Of a stretch of DNA of 64,000 bases, positions 45,188 through 54,349 are shown in pieces; within the stretch, counting starts at the first letter, position 1, and the number at the start of each line of letters is the position of its first letter. Source of the stretch: Chloroflexota bacterium (GTDB lineage: Bacteria; Chloroflexota; UBA6077; FW602-bin22; CADDYW01); assembly GCA_021324795.1 (NCBI GenBank), contig JAJPIK010000040.1, forward strand, positions 58,632-122,631. Reading direction: 5' to 3'. The notes under the pieces were generated by a model. That model made no database searches, was not told where the DNA came from, and saw only the letters and a list, made by a program, of their open reading frames with translations. The position numbers and the translations under genes were made by a program.

Positions 45188-45287
45188 AAAACGGGTGTCC
45201 TCCACTGCTGGTGGCAAGCCTGACCTGCGCCGGTATTCTCTTAGCGAAACCGCGTAACCGCCACCGCTCGTGAGTGGCGCCCGTTTT
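45188..45287 (+). promoter_or_regulatory. structured 5' leader of glmU
   Basis: AAAACGGGTG (45188-45197) can pair with CGCCCGTTTT (45278-45287), closing a ~100-nt domain. Inside are small stems CCAC/GTGG (45202-45214), CGGT/ACCG (45231-45252) and GCCAC/GTGGC (45260-45278, sharing one base with the closing stem). The closing helix ends 5 bp before the GGAGGAGG ribosome binding site. The shape, a closed multi-branch element between promoter and ribosome binding site, fits a cis-regulatory leader. It is not one I recognise. Confidence 0.35.
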
Positions 45288-45301
45288 GCATTGGAGGAGG
45301 A

Positions 45302-46666
45302 ATGTCGCAGACCGCGGCGGTAATTCTCGCGGCCGGCTTAGGGAAGCGCATGCGTTCGGATCTGCCGAAAGTGCTTCACCGAGTCGCCGGGCGTCCGATG
45401 TTGCAATACGTCGTCGACGCGGCGCGCGCCGCGTGCGTCGCGCGAATTGTCGTCGTACTCGGGCACGGAGGTGAGCAGGTTCGCGCAGCGTTGGACGCTG
45501 GGATCGAAACCGTGGTCCAGCCGGAGCAACGAGGGACCGCTGACGCGGTATTGACAGCACGTTCGCTCCTCGACGGTGATTCAACCTGTCAGGATGTCCT
45601 TATCGCCAATGGTGACTGCCCGTTGCTCACCGGCGCGCTCTTCCAAACTCTGATCGCTGAACGGCGGCGGTCCGGCGCGGCAATTGCGATGGTCGTGACT
45701 CCGTTGCCCGATCCGACCGGCTACGGCCGGGTACTGCGGGACGATTCCGGACACGTTCTCGGCGTCGTGGAAGAAGCGGCGGCAAACGACGCGGAACGAG
45801 CGATTCGCGAGGTAAACGCGGGAGTGTATTGCATCGATGCGGCCTGGCTCTGGGAACGATTGCCGGCCGTGCCTCGCTCAGCCTCCGGCGAGTATTACCT
45901 GACTGATCTGGTTGCCCTGGCTGTTGCCGATGAAAGAATCGTTCGCACGATCGAAGCTCCGCTCGAGATCACGTCGGGAGTCAATGATCGCCGACAACTA
46001 GCAGTGGCCGAGCGACAGCTTCGCGACCGGATTCGTCAGGAACTGATGCTGGCTGGCGTGACCATTCTGGATCCGTCGACAACCTACGTCGATAGCATGG
46101 TAACGATTGGTCGCGATACTACACTCTATCCGGGGACGATTATCGAAGGAAGCACGGTGATCGGAAGCGGCTGCGTGATTGGCCCCTACAGTCGGATCGT
46201 CGATTCGCAGATTGGTGCCAACGTGATCGTGAATGCTTCGGTGGTCGAGCAGGCGAAGGTGGGGGACCGGGTCAAAATTGGCCCGTTCAGCCACTTGCGA
46301 CCGGGGGCCCGGATCGAGGCTGATGCTTACATTGGCAACTACGCGGAGGTCAAGAACGCGCGTATCGGCGCGGCGTCGCAGATGCACCATTTCAGCTACA
46401 TTGGTGACGCCGACATTGGATGCGGAGTGAACGTGGGCGCGGGCACGATCACCTGCAATTTTGATAGCGAGTCCGGCGTGAAAAACCGGACGACGGTTGG
46501 CGATGGAGCCAGCCTGGGCAGCGACACCATGCTGGTAGCGCCGGTCAACGTGGGCGAGCGAGCCATGACCGGTGCTGGATCGGTGGTCAACCGCGACGTC
46601 AAACCTGAGATGGTCGTGGTCGGCGTGCCGGCCCGCCCATTACGACGTCGGGCACCACCATCCTGA
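45302..46666 (+). CDS. glmU: bifunctional UDP-N-acetylglucosamine pyrophosphorylase/glucosamine-1-phosphate N-acetyltransferase
   Basis: The 454-residue protein has the nucleotidyltransferase loop AVILAAGLGKRMRSDLPKVLHRVAGRPMLQYV, QRGTADAVLTA and NGDCPLLTG. A linker is followed by the left-handed beta-helix acetyltransferase (hexapeptide repeats, HLRPGARIEADAYIGNYAEVKNARIGAASQMHHFSYIGDADIG; VNVGAGTITCNFD). It makes UDP-GlcNAc, the first nucleotide sugar for peptidoglycan. GGAGGAGG precedes the ATG. It is transcribed from its own promoter with a structured leader. Confidence 0.97.
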   Translation: MSQTAAVILAAGLGKRMRSDLPKVLHRVAGRPMLQYVVDAARAACVARIVVVLGHGGEQVRAALDAGIETVVQPEQRGTADAVLTARSLLDGDSTCQDVLIANGDCPLLTGALFQTLIAERRRSGAAIAMVVTPLPDPTGYGRVLRDDSGHVLGVVEEAAANDAERAIREVNAGVYCIDAAWLWERLPAVPRSASGEYYLTDLVALAVADERIVRTIEAPLEITSGVNDRRQLAVAERQLRDRIRQELMLAGVTILDPSTTYVDSMVTIGRDTTLYPGTIIEGSTVIGSGCVIGPYSRIVDSQIGANVIVNASVVEQAKVGDRVKIGPFSHLRPGARIEADAYIGNYAEVKNARIGAASQMHHFSYIGDADIGCGVNVGAGTITCNFDSESGVKNRTTVGDGASLGSDTMLVAPVNVGERAMTGAGSVVNRDVKPEMVVVGVPARPLRRRAPPS

Positions 46667-46686
46667 AACGCTGAGAAGGAGATTGG

Positions 46687-47997
46687 TTGGAATCCGATAG
46701 TCCGAGTATCTATTTGTGGCTCATCTTGGTCGTGGCGATTCTCTTGTATACGTTCGCCTCGTTAGTCGAGGGAGCAATCGGTTCGCTGAGCCGGGCGCGG
46801 ATTCAGCGCCTGGCTGATCAGGATGAGCGAGCGGCAAGCCAGATTCAAGTCTTTGCCGAAAAGCCGGTGCATTACCTCACTGATGCCGCGGTGATGAAGC
46901 TCGCGGCATTGATCGCGGCGACCGCGGTGGGCATTCAGCTCCTGTCCGGGATACAGTTGGGTACGGTCACGGTCATTGGCTGGGCGTTAAGCCTAATTGC
47001 CGCGCTCATTCTTGGCTGGATCATTCCCCGTTCCGTAGGCACAAGCCACCCCGAGGAAGTGACCTTGGCGCTCGCCTTGCCACTAAAGGTGCTTTCCGTA
47101 CTCTTTTCTCCGGTGGCCCGTTTAGTTGGAGCGGCAACGAATGGCCTTTCATGCCTGCTGGGCGAGCCGGCGCCAACGGAGGCGCGCCTGCTTACGCCGG
47201 CCGAGCTCAAAGTGATGGTGGCGGCAAGTGAAGAAGAGGGCTTAATCGAGCGACAAGAACGGACGATGATTGACAACGTTCTCGAGCTTGAAGAGAAGAC
47301 TGTTCGCGAGGTCATGGTTCCCCGTCCGGATATCGTCGCTCTTTCGGCGAGCGCTTCGGTGCGAACGGCGGTCGATACGTTCGTTCGCGAGGGATACTCA
47401 CGCATGCCGATTTTTCGCGAGACGATCGATGATATTGTCGGTATACTGTATGGCAAGGACCTCTTTCCGTTAATGATCGATAATCGGTACGAGGATCCAG
47501 TGGGCGAGTTCGTGCGCCCTGCCTACTTTGTTCCGGAGTCGAAGCGCGCTGACGATTTGCTCCGCGAGCTACGCCAGCAGCGAGTTCACATTGCTGTTGT
47601 CGTGGACGAATACGGGGGAACGGCAGGCATGGTCACTATCGAGGACCTGCTGGAAGAGATCGTCGGCGAGATTCAGGATGAGTTCGACGTTGAAGAGCAG
47701 AAGATCATCCGGACGTCCGAAGACGAGGCAGTGGTCGACGGCGGCGTCTCAATCGACGATGCCAACGAGGAGCTTGGCCTAGACCTGACCGCAGAAGAGG
47801 TGGACACGATTGGTGGCTTGGTCCACGAGCGGCTTGGACGGATCCCGGTGATTGGCGATAAAGTGGTTCTCGACCACGCCGTTCTCACCGTGGTCGGAGC
47901 AAGCGGACGACGCGTCACTCGGGTGCGAATCAAGCGCCTGACCGAGGCCGGGGTTAACCGGGTCAACGGCTCGCAATCGAGTCAAGGGCGCGAATGA
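46687..47997 (+). CDS. CNNM-domain/CBS-pair/CorC_HlyC protein (hemolysin C family)
   Basis: The TTG at 46687 follows AAGGAGATTGG. The 436-residue protein has an N-terminal CNNM membrane domain with 3-4 segments (LWLILVVAILLYTFASLVEGAIGSLSRARIQRL), then two CBS domains (VMVPRPDIVALSASASVRTAVDTFVREGYSRMPIFRETIDDIVGILYGKDL; VHIAVVVDEYGGTAGMVTIEDLLEEIVGEI) and a C-terminal CorC_HlyC domain (DGGVSIDDANEELGLDL). The family has been linked to Mg2+/Co2+ efflux or membrane stability. It overlaps cdd by 4 bp. Confidence 0.93.
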   Translation: MESDSPSIYLWLILVVAILLYTFASLVEGAIGSLSRARIQRLADQDERAASQIQVFAEKPVHYLTDAAVMKLAALIAATAVGIQLLSGIQLGTVTVIGWALSLIAALILGWIIPRSVGTSHPEEVTLALALPLKVLSVLFSPVARLVGAATNGLSCLLGEPAPTEARLLTPAELKVMVAASEEEGLIERQERTMIDNVLELEEKTVREVMVPRPDIVALSASASVRTAVDTFVREGYSRMPIFRETIDDIVGILYGKDLFPLMIDNRYEDPVGEFVRPAYFVPESKRADDLLRELRQQRVHIAVVVDEYGGTAGMVTIEDLLEEIVGEIQDEFDVEEQKIIRTSEDEAVVDGGVSIDDANEELGLDLTAEEVDTIGGLVHERLGRIPVIGDKVVLDHAVLTVVGASGRRVTRVRIKRLTEAGVNRVNGSQSSQGRE

Positions 47998-48389
47998 GCG
48001 AACGAGCCACCGAGGACACTTTGCTTGCCGAGGCTTGGCGGGCGCGCGAAGCGGCCTACGCTCCTTACTCGAACTTTCCGGTTGGCGCCGCGGTCCTCAC
48101 CGCCTCTGGCCAGATCTTTTCCGGCGCCAACGTCGAAAATGCCTCGTATGGACTTTCGATTTGCGCTGAGCGGACCGCGATTTTCGCGGCGGTGAATGCT
48201 GGCGAGCGGCGGATTCAGGCTATTGCCGTCGTCACTGCTGCGGCGACAGCAACGCCGCCCTGCGGTGCATGTCGGCAGGTGATTTGGGAATTCGGCAGAG
48301 ACGCCTGGGTGGTCGCGGAGAACCGACCGGGCGAACGGCGCCACTGGACGATACGGGAGCTTCTGCCGAATGCGTTTGAGTTCTCCTAG
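47994..48389 (+). CDS. cdd: cytidine deaminase
   Basis: The 131-residue protein has the Zn site VENASYGLSICAERTAIFAAV (Cys plus catalytic Glu) and PPCGACRQVIWEF (two Cys). AREAAYAPYSNFPVGAAVLTASGQIFSGANVEN is the standard N-terminus. It deaminates cytidine and deoxycytidine in pyrimidine salvage. The start overlaps the CNNM gene (ATGA); its 3' end overlaps the glycosidase start by 20 bp. Confidence 0.96.
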   Translation: MSERATEDTLLAEAWRAREAAYAPYSNFPVGAAVLTASGQIFSGANVENASYGLSICAERTAIFAAVNAGERRIQAIAVVTAAATATPPCGACRQVIWEFGRDAWVVAENRPGERRHWTIRELLPNAFEFS

Positions 48390-49479
48390 CCGGCGCCGTC
48401 TGCTGGAATATGCGACCAGCCTGCTTGTGCTTGGCGCGACCGGTGCATTCGTCGCCAGCGATCGATCGTTCGACGCCGGCGCATTTGGTGTCAGTCCGAC
48501 GACACCCTCGTCCATCGTCGGCGTCCACACCCGGTTATCTGAAGAAGTCGAGCCATGGAAGATTTTCAAAACCCTCCAGATGGCGCGAGAGATGGGCTGC
48601 CGCTGGATTGTCGAACTCTTTCCGTGGGCATACATTGAGCCAGACCAGGGCACTTTTGACTGGGTGCACCCGGACACGGTGATCCAGTCCGCCAACACGC
48701 TTGGCCTCGAAGTTATCGCTCGCCTTGATTACGTGCCAAACTGGGTCCGTCCAGCCAATTCAACTCCTCGTCTCTTGCCCGAATCCCACTACGTGGACTA
48801 CGCAAACTTCGTCAGCGAGTTCGCGCGACGCTATCAGAAGGCGATTCAATACTTCATTATCTGGAACGAGCCTAACACGAGCTTTGAGTGGGGGTTTCGG
48901 CCGGTGAGTGCTCCCTCCTACGTCGAGCTGCTCGCGCTGGCATCGACGTCAATCCGTAAAGTTCATCCCAAGGCCCAGATCCTCTCGGCTGGCTTGGCCC
49001 CAACGATCGAGCGCAGTGATCTCGCCCTCGAAGACCTGACTTTCTTGCAGCAGATGTATGACCAGGGAGCATCAGCCTACTTCGACGCGCTCTGCGCCCA
49101 CTGCTACGGCTGGAAGTTCCCGCCGGACGATCCGGCCCGGCCAGATCGGCTGAACTTTGCCAGGGCCGAACTCCTGCGACAGGTGATGGAGAAAAACGGC
49201 GACGGCGCGAAGCCGATCATCATTACCGAGTCGGGCTGGAACGACAGCCCGCGTTGGACGAAGGCGGTTCACCCAGGGCAACGCATCGTCTACACCGTGC
49301 GTGCCTACCAGAAAGCGGTTCAAGAATGGCCGTGGCTCAAAGCGCTCAATATCTGGGTGTTCCGCTTACCGACGCTGTCCCACGACTACAACGACTACTT
49401 CACCTTCGTCGACGTCAACTTCCGGCCCAGGCCGATTTACTATGCTGTGCAAAAGCAGGCCGGTGAGTGGACGCGGTAA
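48370..49479 (+). CDS. secreted glycoside hydrolase (GH39/clan GH-A-like)
   Basis: The 369-residue protein has an N-terminal RRR plus hydrophobic export segment (SRRRLLEYATSLLVLGATGAFVAS, Tat-like). A TIM barrel follows with the acid/base Glu in YFIIWNEPNTSFEWGF and the nucleophile Glu in PIIITESGWNDSPR. The opening IVGVHTRLSEEVEPWKIFKTLQMAREMGCRWIVELFPWAYIEPDQGTFDW resembles beta-xylosidase/GH39 and GH5-like enzymes. The substrate is probably a plant or microbial polysaccharide, unproven. Its start lies inside the cdd 3' end; a later start would lose the signal. Confidence 0.85.
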   Translation: MRLSSPSRRRLLEYATSLLVLGATGAFVASDRSFDAGAFGVSPTTPSSIVGVHTRLSEEVEPWKIFKTLQMAREMGCRWIVELFPWAYIEPDQGTFDWVHPDTVIQSANTLGLEVIARLDYVPNWVRPANSTPRLLPESHYVDYANFVSEFARRYQKAIQYFIIWNEPNTSFEWGFRPVSAPSYVELLALASTSIRKVHPKAQILSAGLAPTIERSDLALEDLTFLQQMYDQGASAYFDALCAHCYGWKFPPDDPARPDRLNFARAELLRQVMEKNGDGAKPIIITESGWNDSPRWTKAVHPGQRIVYTVRAYQKAVQEWPWLKALNIWVFRLPTLSHDYNDYFTFVDVNFRPRPIYYAVQKQAGEWTR

Positions 49480-49687
49480 TCGCGTCCGCCCGGCCGTGCC
49501 GGATTCGCCTTTTACCGAAGGACAGAAAATTCCCTTGTTCGTACCTTCGCTGACGACCGTGATCCACGAGCTAAAAGCACTCAGGTTTTTCATGGTCGTC
49601 CCGATCCTGAATAGGAGTATACCAGTTGGCCCCGACGCTGCCAGGATCAATAATCGGGGCGGGGCGTTTCCACTGCGCGGTGTTAGG

Positions 49688-50722
49688 CTAGCGACACTCG
49701 ATGAGCACTTTTAGGCAATGGTCCCGTCGCTCGATGACGGTTTGCAGTGCGAGGTGGCCTTGGTCGAGCGGGAAGCGGTGAGTGATCAGCGCGTCGACGT
49801 CGATGAGGTCTTCGGCAAGGAGGCGAATCGCCCGGGGTAGCGACTCGCCGGCGCCGAGCGAGGCGATGAGCTGCTGCTCGTGGTGAAACAGGTAGTGTGG
49901 CTCGACTTCGAACGTCCGGCCCGGCGCGGGCTCGCCGGCGAGGATGACCCGGCCGGCCAGACGGATCGAGGCGAAGGCTTGGCCGAGGGCTTCATTTGTT
50001 CCGACCATTTCGATAGCCAGATCGGCGCCAAGACCCTCCGTCCGCTCGAGAACGAGCGGACGGAGGGCGTCTCGTCGAACGTTGCAGACCTCGTCGGCGC
50101 CGAAGCGAGTAGCAACTGCTAATCGCTCATCGCGCGTGCCGGCGACAATGACTTTTGCGCCACGCAGCTTGAGCAGCCGGGTGGCCAACAGACCGAGTGG
50201 TCCCGGACCGACGACGACGGCCCAGTCGCCTGGAGCAGCGGCACTCGCCATGACGGCGTTATAAGCGCAGGCAAGCGGCTCGGAGAGCGCAGCCGCGGCG
50301 AATGACACGCTTTCCGGGATTGGGAACGTCACCCGGGCCGAGGCGACGACATATTCGGCAAAGGCGCCGGGCCGGCTGAGGCCGATCGCCGCGCGCTCGG
50401 GGCAGGCGCGCGGCAGGCCACGTCGACAGGCAGCGCAGTGCCCACAGCTCGACAAGGGACGGGCAGTGACTCGGCTGCCGATGGCAACGTCGGCGACACT
50501 GGGACCGAGCGCCACGACCTCGCCAGCGAGCTCGTGACCGAGGATTTGCCCCGCTGGACCAAGCGTTGCTTGGTGGTTGCGAATCCAGTGGACGTCGGAC
50601 TGGCAAATGGCGCAATTTGCCACCCGAATCAGCACCTCGCCCGGTCCGGGGACCGGCATCGGGACCGATTGAACCTTGATGCCGTCCCGAGTGAGAAGCA
50701 TGGCTTGCATCATATCGGTCAT
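49688..50722 (-). CDS. zinc-dependent medium-chain alcohol/sugar dehydrogenase
   Basis: The 344-residue MDR protein has the catalytic zinc motif GHELAGEVVALGPSVADVAIGSRVT, the structural zinc loop CGHCAACRRGLPRACPE (four Cys) and the NAD-binding VVGPGPLGLLATRLLKLRGAKVI. It resembles sorbitol or threonine dehydrogenases. It is the last gene of a four-gene minus-strand operon with a sugar-type binding protein, so it probably oxidises a sugar or polyol. ATGs at 50722 and 50713 are both possible. Confidence 0.92.
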   Translation of the reverse strand: MTDMMQAMLLTRDGIKVQSVPMPVPGPGEVLIRVANCAICQSDVHWIRNHQATLGPAGQILGHELAGEVVALGPSVADVAIGSRVTARPLSSCGHCAACRRGLPRACPERAAIGLSRPGAFAEYVVASARVTFPIPESVSFAAAALSEPLACAYNAVMASAAAPGDWAVVVGPGPLGLLATRLLKLRGAKVIVAGTRDERLAVATRFGADEVCNVRRDALRPLVLERTEGLGADLAIEMVGTNEALGQAFASIRLAGRVILAGEPAPGRTFEVEPHYLFHHEQQLIASLGAGESLPRAIRLLAEDLIDVDALITHRFPLDQGHLALQTVIERRDHCLKVLIECR

Positions 50723-50773
50723 AATCCTTCAGGGCGGAGCGATTTTACTGGGTGCAAGGCTGGGCTTCCTATT

Positions 50774-51655
50774 TCAGCACGCCTCACGCGCCAGGGCGTC
50801 CATGAAAGCCTTGGCCTGATGCGCCGTCGCGGTGGCGTCTGCCTCTCCGTGAAGGTCGAGAGTCCACCAATCGTCGCCATCCCGGGTCTCACGCAGTGCA
50901 GCGAGCGCGGCTCGGAAATCGACCCGGCCTTCGCCGAGCTGGCGACGCAGTGAGCCGCCGCCCGCGCCTACCATGCCTTCAGTGTCAGCGAGGTGGAGAC
51001 GCCCGATCTGCCCTTTGAGCAGGCGAATGAAAGCAGGAATGCCGCCAGACAATGGCTCACTCGGCTTAGGCTCGGCGGTGCCGGCAACCGAGACGACGTA
51101 AGCATGCGACAAGTCGAAGATCACTTTGAAGTTCGGGTGATCGATTATCCGAGCAAGTCGGTTGACGTCATGAGGGCGGCTTGGGAATTGGTTCGGCTCG
51201 AACTCCCAAAGCAAGCGCACCTGAAATTGACTGGCCAGTTCCGCGGCCGGCCGCCAGACGTCGACCAGGCGAGCGAACGCTTCATCTACATTAAGGTTCG
51301 CCGGCAGGCGACCGGAGGAAACCCGCAAGCTGGTAATCCCGGTATCGACACAAAACGCCAGATACTTCCGGAGCGAATCGAGGTAAGCGGTGGGCTCGAT
51401 GACGAGCGGCGAGCCACCTCCAACCGGTCCGCCCAGGCTAGCCACAGCAATACCCTCGTCAGCGAGCATCCGGGCGAGCTCGCGGCGCTGGCCGAAAGTT
51501 GGGAAATCATCCGGAAAGGCGTGGGGGCGACCAGTAATCTCGAGTCCGTCGAAGCCAATTGCCTTGACTTCGCGGGCGACTTGCTGTAGTGGAACCGGGT
51601 GACTTGCGTACGGGCCAAAAACCCAGGCCCAGCTACCTACCGCCATACGAGGCAT
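50774..51655 (-). CDS. sugar phosphate isomerase/epimerase (xylose-isomerase-like TIM barrel)
   Basis: The 293-residue protein has the AP_endonuc_2 fold: YASHPVPLQQVAREVKAIGFDGLEITGRP near the N-terminus, LLWEFEPNQFPSRPHDVNRLARIIDHPNFKVIFDLSHAYV with metal-binding Glu, Asp and His, and a late GEGRVDFRAALAALRE. Members convert ketoses, inososes or hydroxypyruvate. It stands between the binding-protein and dehydrogenase genes, so it is most likely a step in the same catabolic route. Confidence 0.9.
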   Translation of the reverse strand: MPRMAVGSWAWVFGPYASHPVPLQQVAREVKAIGFDGLEITGRPHAFPDDFPTFGQRRELARMLADEGIAVASLGGPVGGGSPLVIEPTAYLDSLRKYLAFCVDTGITSLRVSSGRLPANLNVDEAFARLVDVWRPAAELASQFQVRLLWEFEPNQFPSRPHDVNRLARIIDHPNFKVIFDLSHAYVVSVAGTAEPKPSEPLSGGIPAFIRLLKGQIGRLHLADTEGMVGAGGGSLRRQLGEGRVDFRAALAALRETRDGDDWWTLDLHGEADATATAHQAKAFMDALAREAC

Positions 51656-51679
51656 CGAATGCTTCCTCTCTATTCAGCA

Positions 51680-53122
51680 TCAACTTAATAATGGGTTCAC
51701 TTCCTTGGCAATGGTCGCCGTCGCGGCTTGCGCTGGTTCCTTGCCCTCGTTCACCGCCAGTCCCATCTCCTTGTTGATCACGTCGAGGATTTGGCTGTAG
51801 TTGGCAACACGAGGCTCGGTGTGGGCATAAGCTGCTGCATCCAGGAAGATTTTCGCCTGGCCAGGCTTGAAGAGCGGGGACTCGATGTTGATCGTTGACT
51901 TGTACATGAAGACCCAGCTTACGGTTTGGACCCAGAGCTTGACGCTCTCCGGCGAAACCAGAAAACGCGCGAAAGTCCAAGCATCTTGCGGCACTTTGGA
52001 AGACTTGGCGATGCCAAGCGAGGTGAACGTCATGATATTAGCAGGGCCGGCCGACCCCTTGGGCAAGGGCGCGACGCCCCAAGGGACTTTGACCTTCCAG
52101 GTGACAATCAGCCGTCCGATTTGAGACGACTGACTGAAGTTCATACCAAGCCGGCCGGTATTGAAGAGATCGTCGGTGTTTTGAGCCTGCAGTTCGGTCA
52201 CTAACGGTGCGACGTGACTCTTGAACCGTAGATCTTCCAGGAATTGGATCGCTTCGGTGGCCGGGGCCTGATCCATCACACACTTTTTACCGTCGGCCGA
52301 AAGGATGTCTCCACCCTTGGCCCAGATGAGGATTTGCCAGGGTGGGAGACTCGTTCCATATTGCTTTTGCGCTCCGCTGCCTTTGGTCAGCGCTTGGGCA
52401 GCCTTCAACCATTCGTTTTCCCAGGTCCAATTCTCGGTTGGCTTATCGAGGCCGGCCTTTGCGAAAAGGTCGGTATTGTAATACAACCCTTGAGTGTCGA
52501 GGTTCATCGGCAAACCGTAGAGATGACCCTGCAAGGTCGCGGCTTCGAGGACACCGGGCACGATGTCCTGCTTATCAAGGCCATTGTTTCCCGGCTGGTT
52601 GGCAAAATCATCGAGCGAGGCCAGGGCATTCTTCCCCTGGAGCGGCGCCAACTCGTTCAGGGCTTGGGTAAAGACATCCGGTGGAACGCCGCCGGCCATC
52701 ATCGTGAGCAGCTTTTGGTAGTAGGAATTGCCCCCGGGCGTTGGCTGCGAATCGACTTTGATCGCCGGGAAGGCCTTGGTGAAGGCGTCGAGGACTGGCA
52801 CCTGGGCCTGACCACCGGGCAGTGCCGACGTGAACCAGTGCATGTAGACGATCTTGACGGAAGCAGCCGAGCTGGGCTGGGCGGCTGCCTTCGGAGCGGC
52901 CGTTGGCGAGGACGCAGTGGACGCGGCTGCCTGGGTTGGAGTCGTCGCCGCGGCACTGGTGGCAGGAGCTGCCCTGCTCGCGGGCTTGCTGGGAGCGGTG
53001 GGTGGTGCGGCCGATGGGGTGGAGCAAGCCGCCAGGATCGGCAGCATGCCAAGTGCCAAAAGCCCACCGGCGAGTGCGCGACGCCGGGTGACCCTCATCG
53101 AACGATCAGGGGTGGCCATCAT
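51680..53122 (-). CDS. sugar ABC transporter binding lipoprotein (SBP family 1)
   Basis: The ATG at 53122 follows GAGGAGG, giving 480 residues. The signal has twin arginines and a lipobox (TRRRALAGGLLALGMLPILAAC), followed by a ~70-residue Ala/Pro/Thr/Ser linker. The SBP_bac_1 body reads IVYMHWFTSALPGGQAQVPVLDAFTKAFPAIKV, GGVPPDVFTQALNELAPLQGKNALASLDDF, LYGLPMNLDTQGLYYNTDLFAKAGLDKPTENWTWE, MNFSQSSQIGRLIV. It binds a sugar or oligosaccharide outside. The partner permeases are not in the operon. Confidence 0.93.
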   Translation of the reverse strand: MMATPDRSMRVTRRRALAGGLLALGMLPILAACSTPSAAPPTAPSKPASRAAPATSAAATTPTQAAASTASSPTAAPKAAAQPSSAASVKIVYMHWFTSALPGGQAQVPVLDAFTKAFPAIKVDSQPTPGGNSYYQKLLTMMAGGVPPDVFTQALNELAPLQGKNALASLDDFANQPGNNGLDKQDIVPGVLEAATLQGHLYGLPMNLDTQGLYYNTDLFAKAGLDKPTENWTWENEWLKAAQALTKGSGAQKQYGTSLPPWQILIWAKGGDILSADGKKCVMDQAPATEAIQFLEDLRFKSHVAPLVTELQAQNTDDLFNTGRLGMNFSQSSQIGRLIVTWKVKVPWGVAPLPKGSAGPANIMTFTSLGIAKSSKVPQDAWTFARFLVSPESVKLWVQTVSWVFMYKSTINIESPLFKPGQAKIFLDAAAYAHTEPRVANYSQILDVINKEMGLAVNEGKEPAQAATATIAKEVNPLLS

Positions 53123-53174
53123 GAAAACCTCCTCTTGCAACCGCGGTCCGAACTCCGTGAAAACGATATCTGCA

Positions 53175-54248
53175 TCAATTCTCTACCGTCGACGGAGCGA
53201 TTGCCTTGCTGCCATCGAAGCAGCTCAGCCAGGCCGCGCGGCAAGCCTGGAGCGCGGCCAAATTGTCATCGAGCGTGGGCACCGGTGGCTCAGGATCGCG
53301 TCCAGAAACAACCGCTTGACCGAATGCAATAACTTCCCCGTAGTGGCCGAGTGTCCAAAGGCGTCGGGCCAGTGGATGCACGTCCATAAAGTAACCTTGT
53401 TGGTAAGAATCGGATGTTGGGGTTGGGTTCCACCGACTGCCGTGGTAGGTGACGCGTCGCATATCGTCGACGCGGACGTGCGCTCGACCATCGCCCATCA
53501 CATCGACGAGATAACGGGCATTGCCATTCCCACCTAGGTTGTTGACCTGCACCGTGCCCATGGCACCCGAGGTGAAGCTCACCTGGGCGGACATGGCGCA
53601 GGTGCCATCTCTGCCAAACCGCGCCTGAGCACTGATCCTGTCGATGTCGCCGAGGAAGAAACGGGCCACGTCAAAGGCGTGGGTCCCCTGCATAATCAGG
53701 AGCAGCCAGAGCAGATCCTCGTCGGATTGACCGGCCTGGCGCGTCGGATTGGTCGCGTAAAAGTGTTTTTCCAGGAAGAGTGGCTTGCCGAATTCGGGCC
53801 GGTCAAGGCACGCTCGGGCGGCACGGTAGGCATCATTGAAGCGCTTCATAAAACCGGTTTGCCCCCAGGTGCTGCGGGCACGCGCTAGATCGCGCAGCTT
53901 GCGTGCGCCCGCCACGGTCGGCGCGGATGGCTTTTCGGTGAAAACCGGCATGCCGTGCTCGAGCACCTGTGCGGCCACTTTCTCCTGCATTCCCGGCGGG
54001 CCAATGACAAAGGCACCGTCGGGTTGGCATTCCTCGATCGCTTGGTTCACGTCGGTGTAGACACGCGGCGCGCCGACCCGCCGAGCGGTAGCTTGGGCGA
54101 GTGACTCGACGAGGTCGCAGGTCGCGAGGACTTCGAAGAGATCACTTGCCGCGGCGACGCAGGGATAGATTGCCCGATTGGCCTGCCGGCCGCAGCCGAC
54201 GAGGATGACCCGGGCGTGTTTTTTCGGTTGATCAGTGACTTCAGCCAT
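53175..54248 (-). CDS. Gfo/Idh/MocA-family NAD(P)-dependent oxidoreductase
   Basis: From ATG 54248 (GAGGGG upstream, wide spacing; the alternative is ATG 54272), 357 residues. The Rossmann motif is HARVILVGCGRQANRAIYPCVAA, with the conserved EKPSA motif in VFTEKPSAPTVAGARKLRDLA (catalytic Lys). The C-terminal GFO_IDH_MocA_C sheet follows. Such enzymes oxidise inositols, sugars or sugar acids. First gene of the minus-strand operon, divergent from the GntR gene and probably controlled by the two palindromic operators. Confidence 0.93.
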   Translation of the reverse strand: MAEVTDQPKKHARVILVGCGRQANRAIYPCVAAASDLFEVLATCDLVESLAQATARRVGAPRVYTDVNQAIEECQPDGAFVIGPPGMQEKVAAQVLEHGMPVFTEKPSAPTVAGARKLRDLARARSTWGQTGFMKRFNDAYRAARACLDRPEFGKPLFLEKHFYATNPTRQAGQSDEDLLWLLLIMQGTHAFDVARFFLGDIDRISAQARFGRDGTCAMSAQVSFTSGAMGTVQVNNLGGNGNARYLVDVMGDGRAHVRVDDMRRVTYHGSRWNPTPTSDSYQQGYFMDVHPLARRLWTLGHYGEVIAFGQAVVSGRDPEPPVPTLDDNLAALQACRAAWLSCFDGSKAIAPSTVEN

Positions 54249-54298
54249 GGGACGTATGTTCCCCTCATGCACAATAGATCAATCGGTCAAGTCGCATC

Positions 54299-54312
54299 CT
54301 ATCATGATAAGT
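54299..54312. promoter_or_regulatory. GntR operator 1
   Basis: CCTATCATGATAAG, one base off the perfect palindrome seen at 54350. It lies on the side of the oxidoreductase operon. Centre-to-centre distance to operator 2 is 51 bp, close to five turns of the helix. Confidence 0.65.
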
Positions 54313-54349
54313 ATTGGCAAATCAATCACTTTTCATTGCGTAGCGAATT

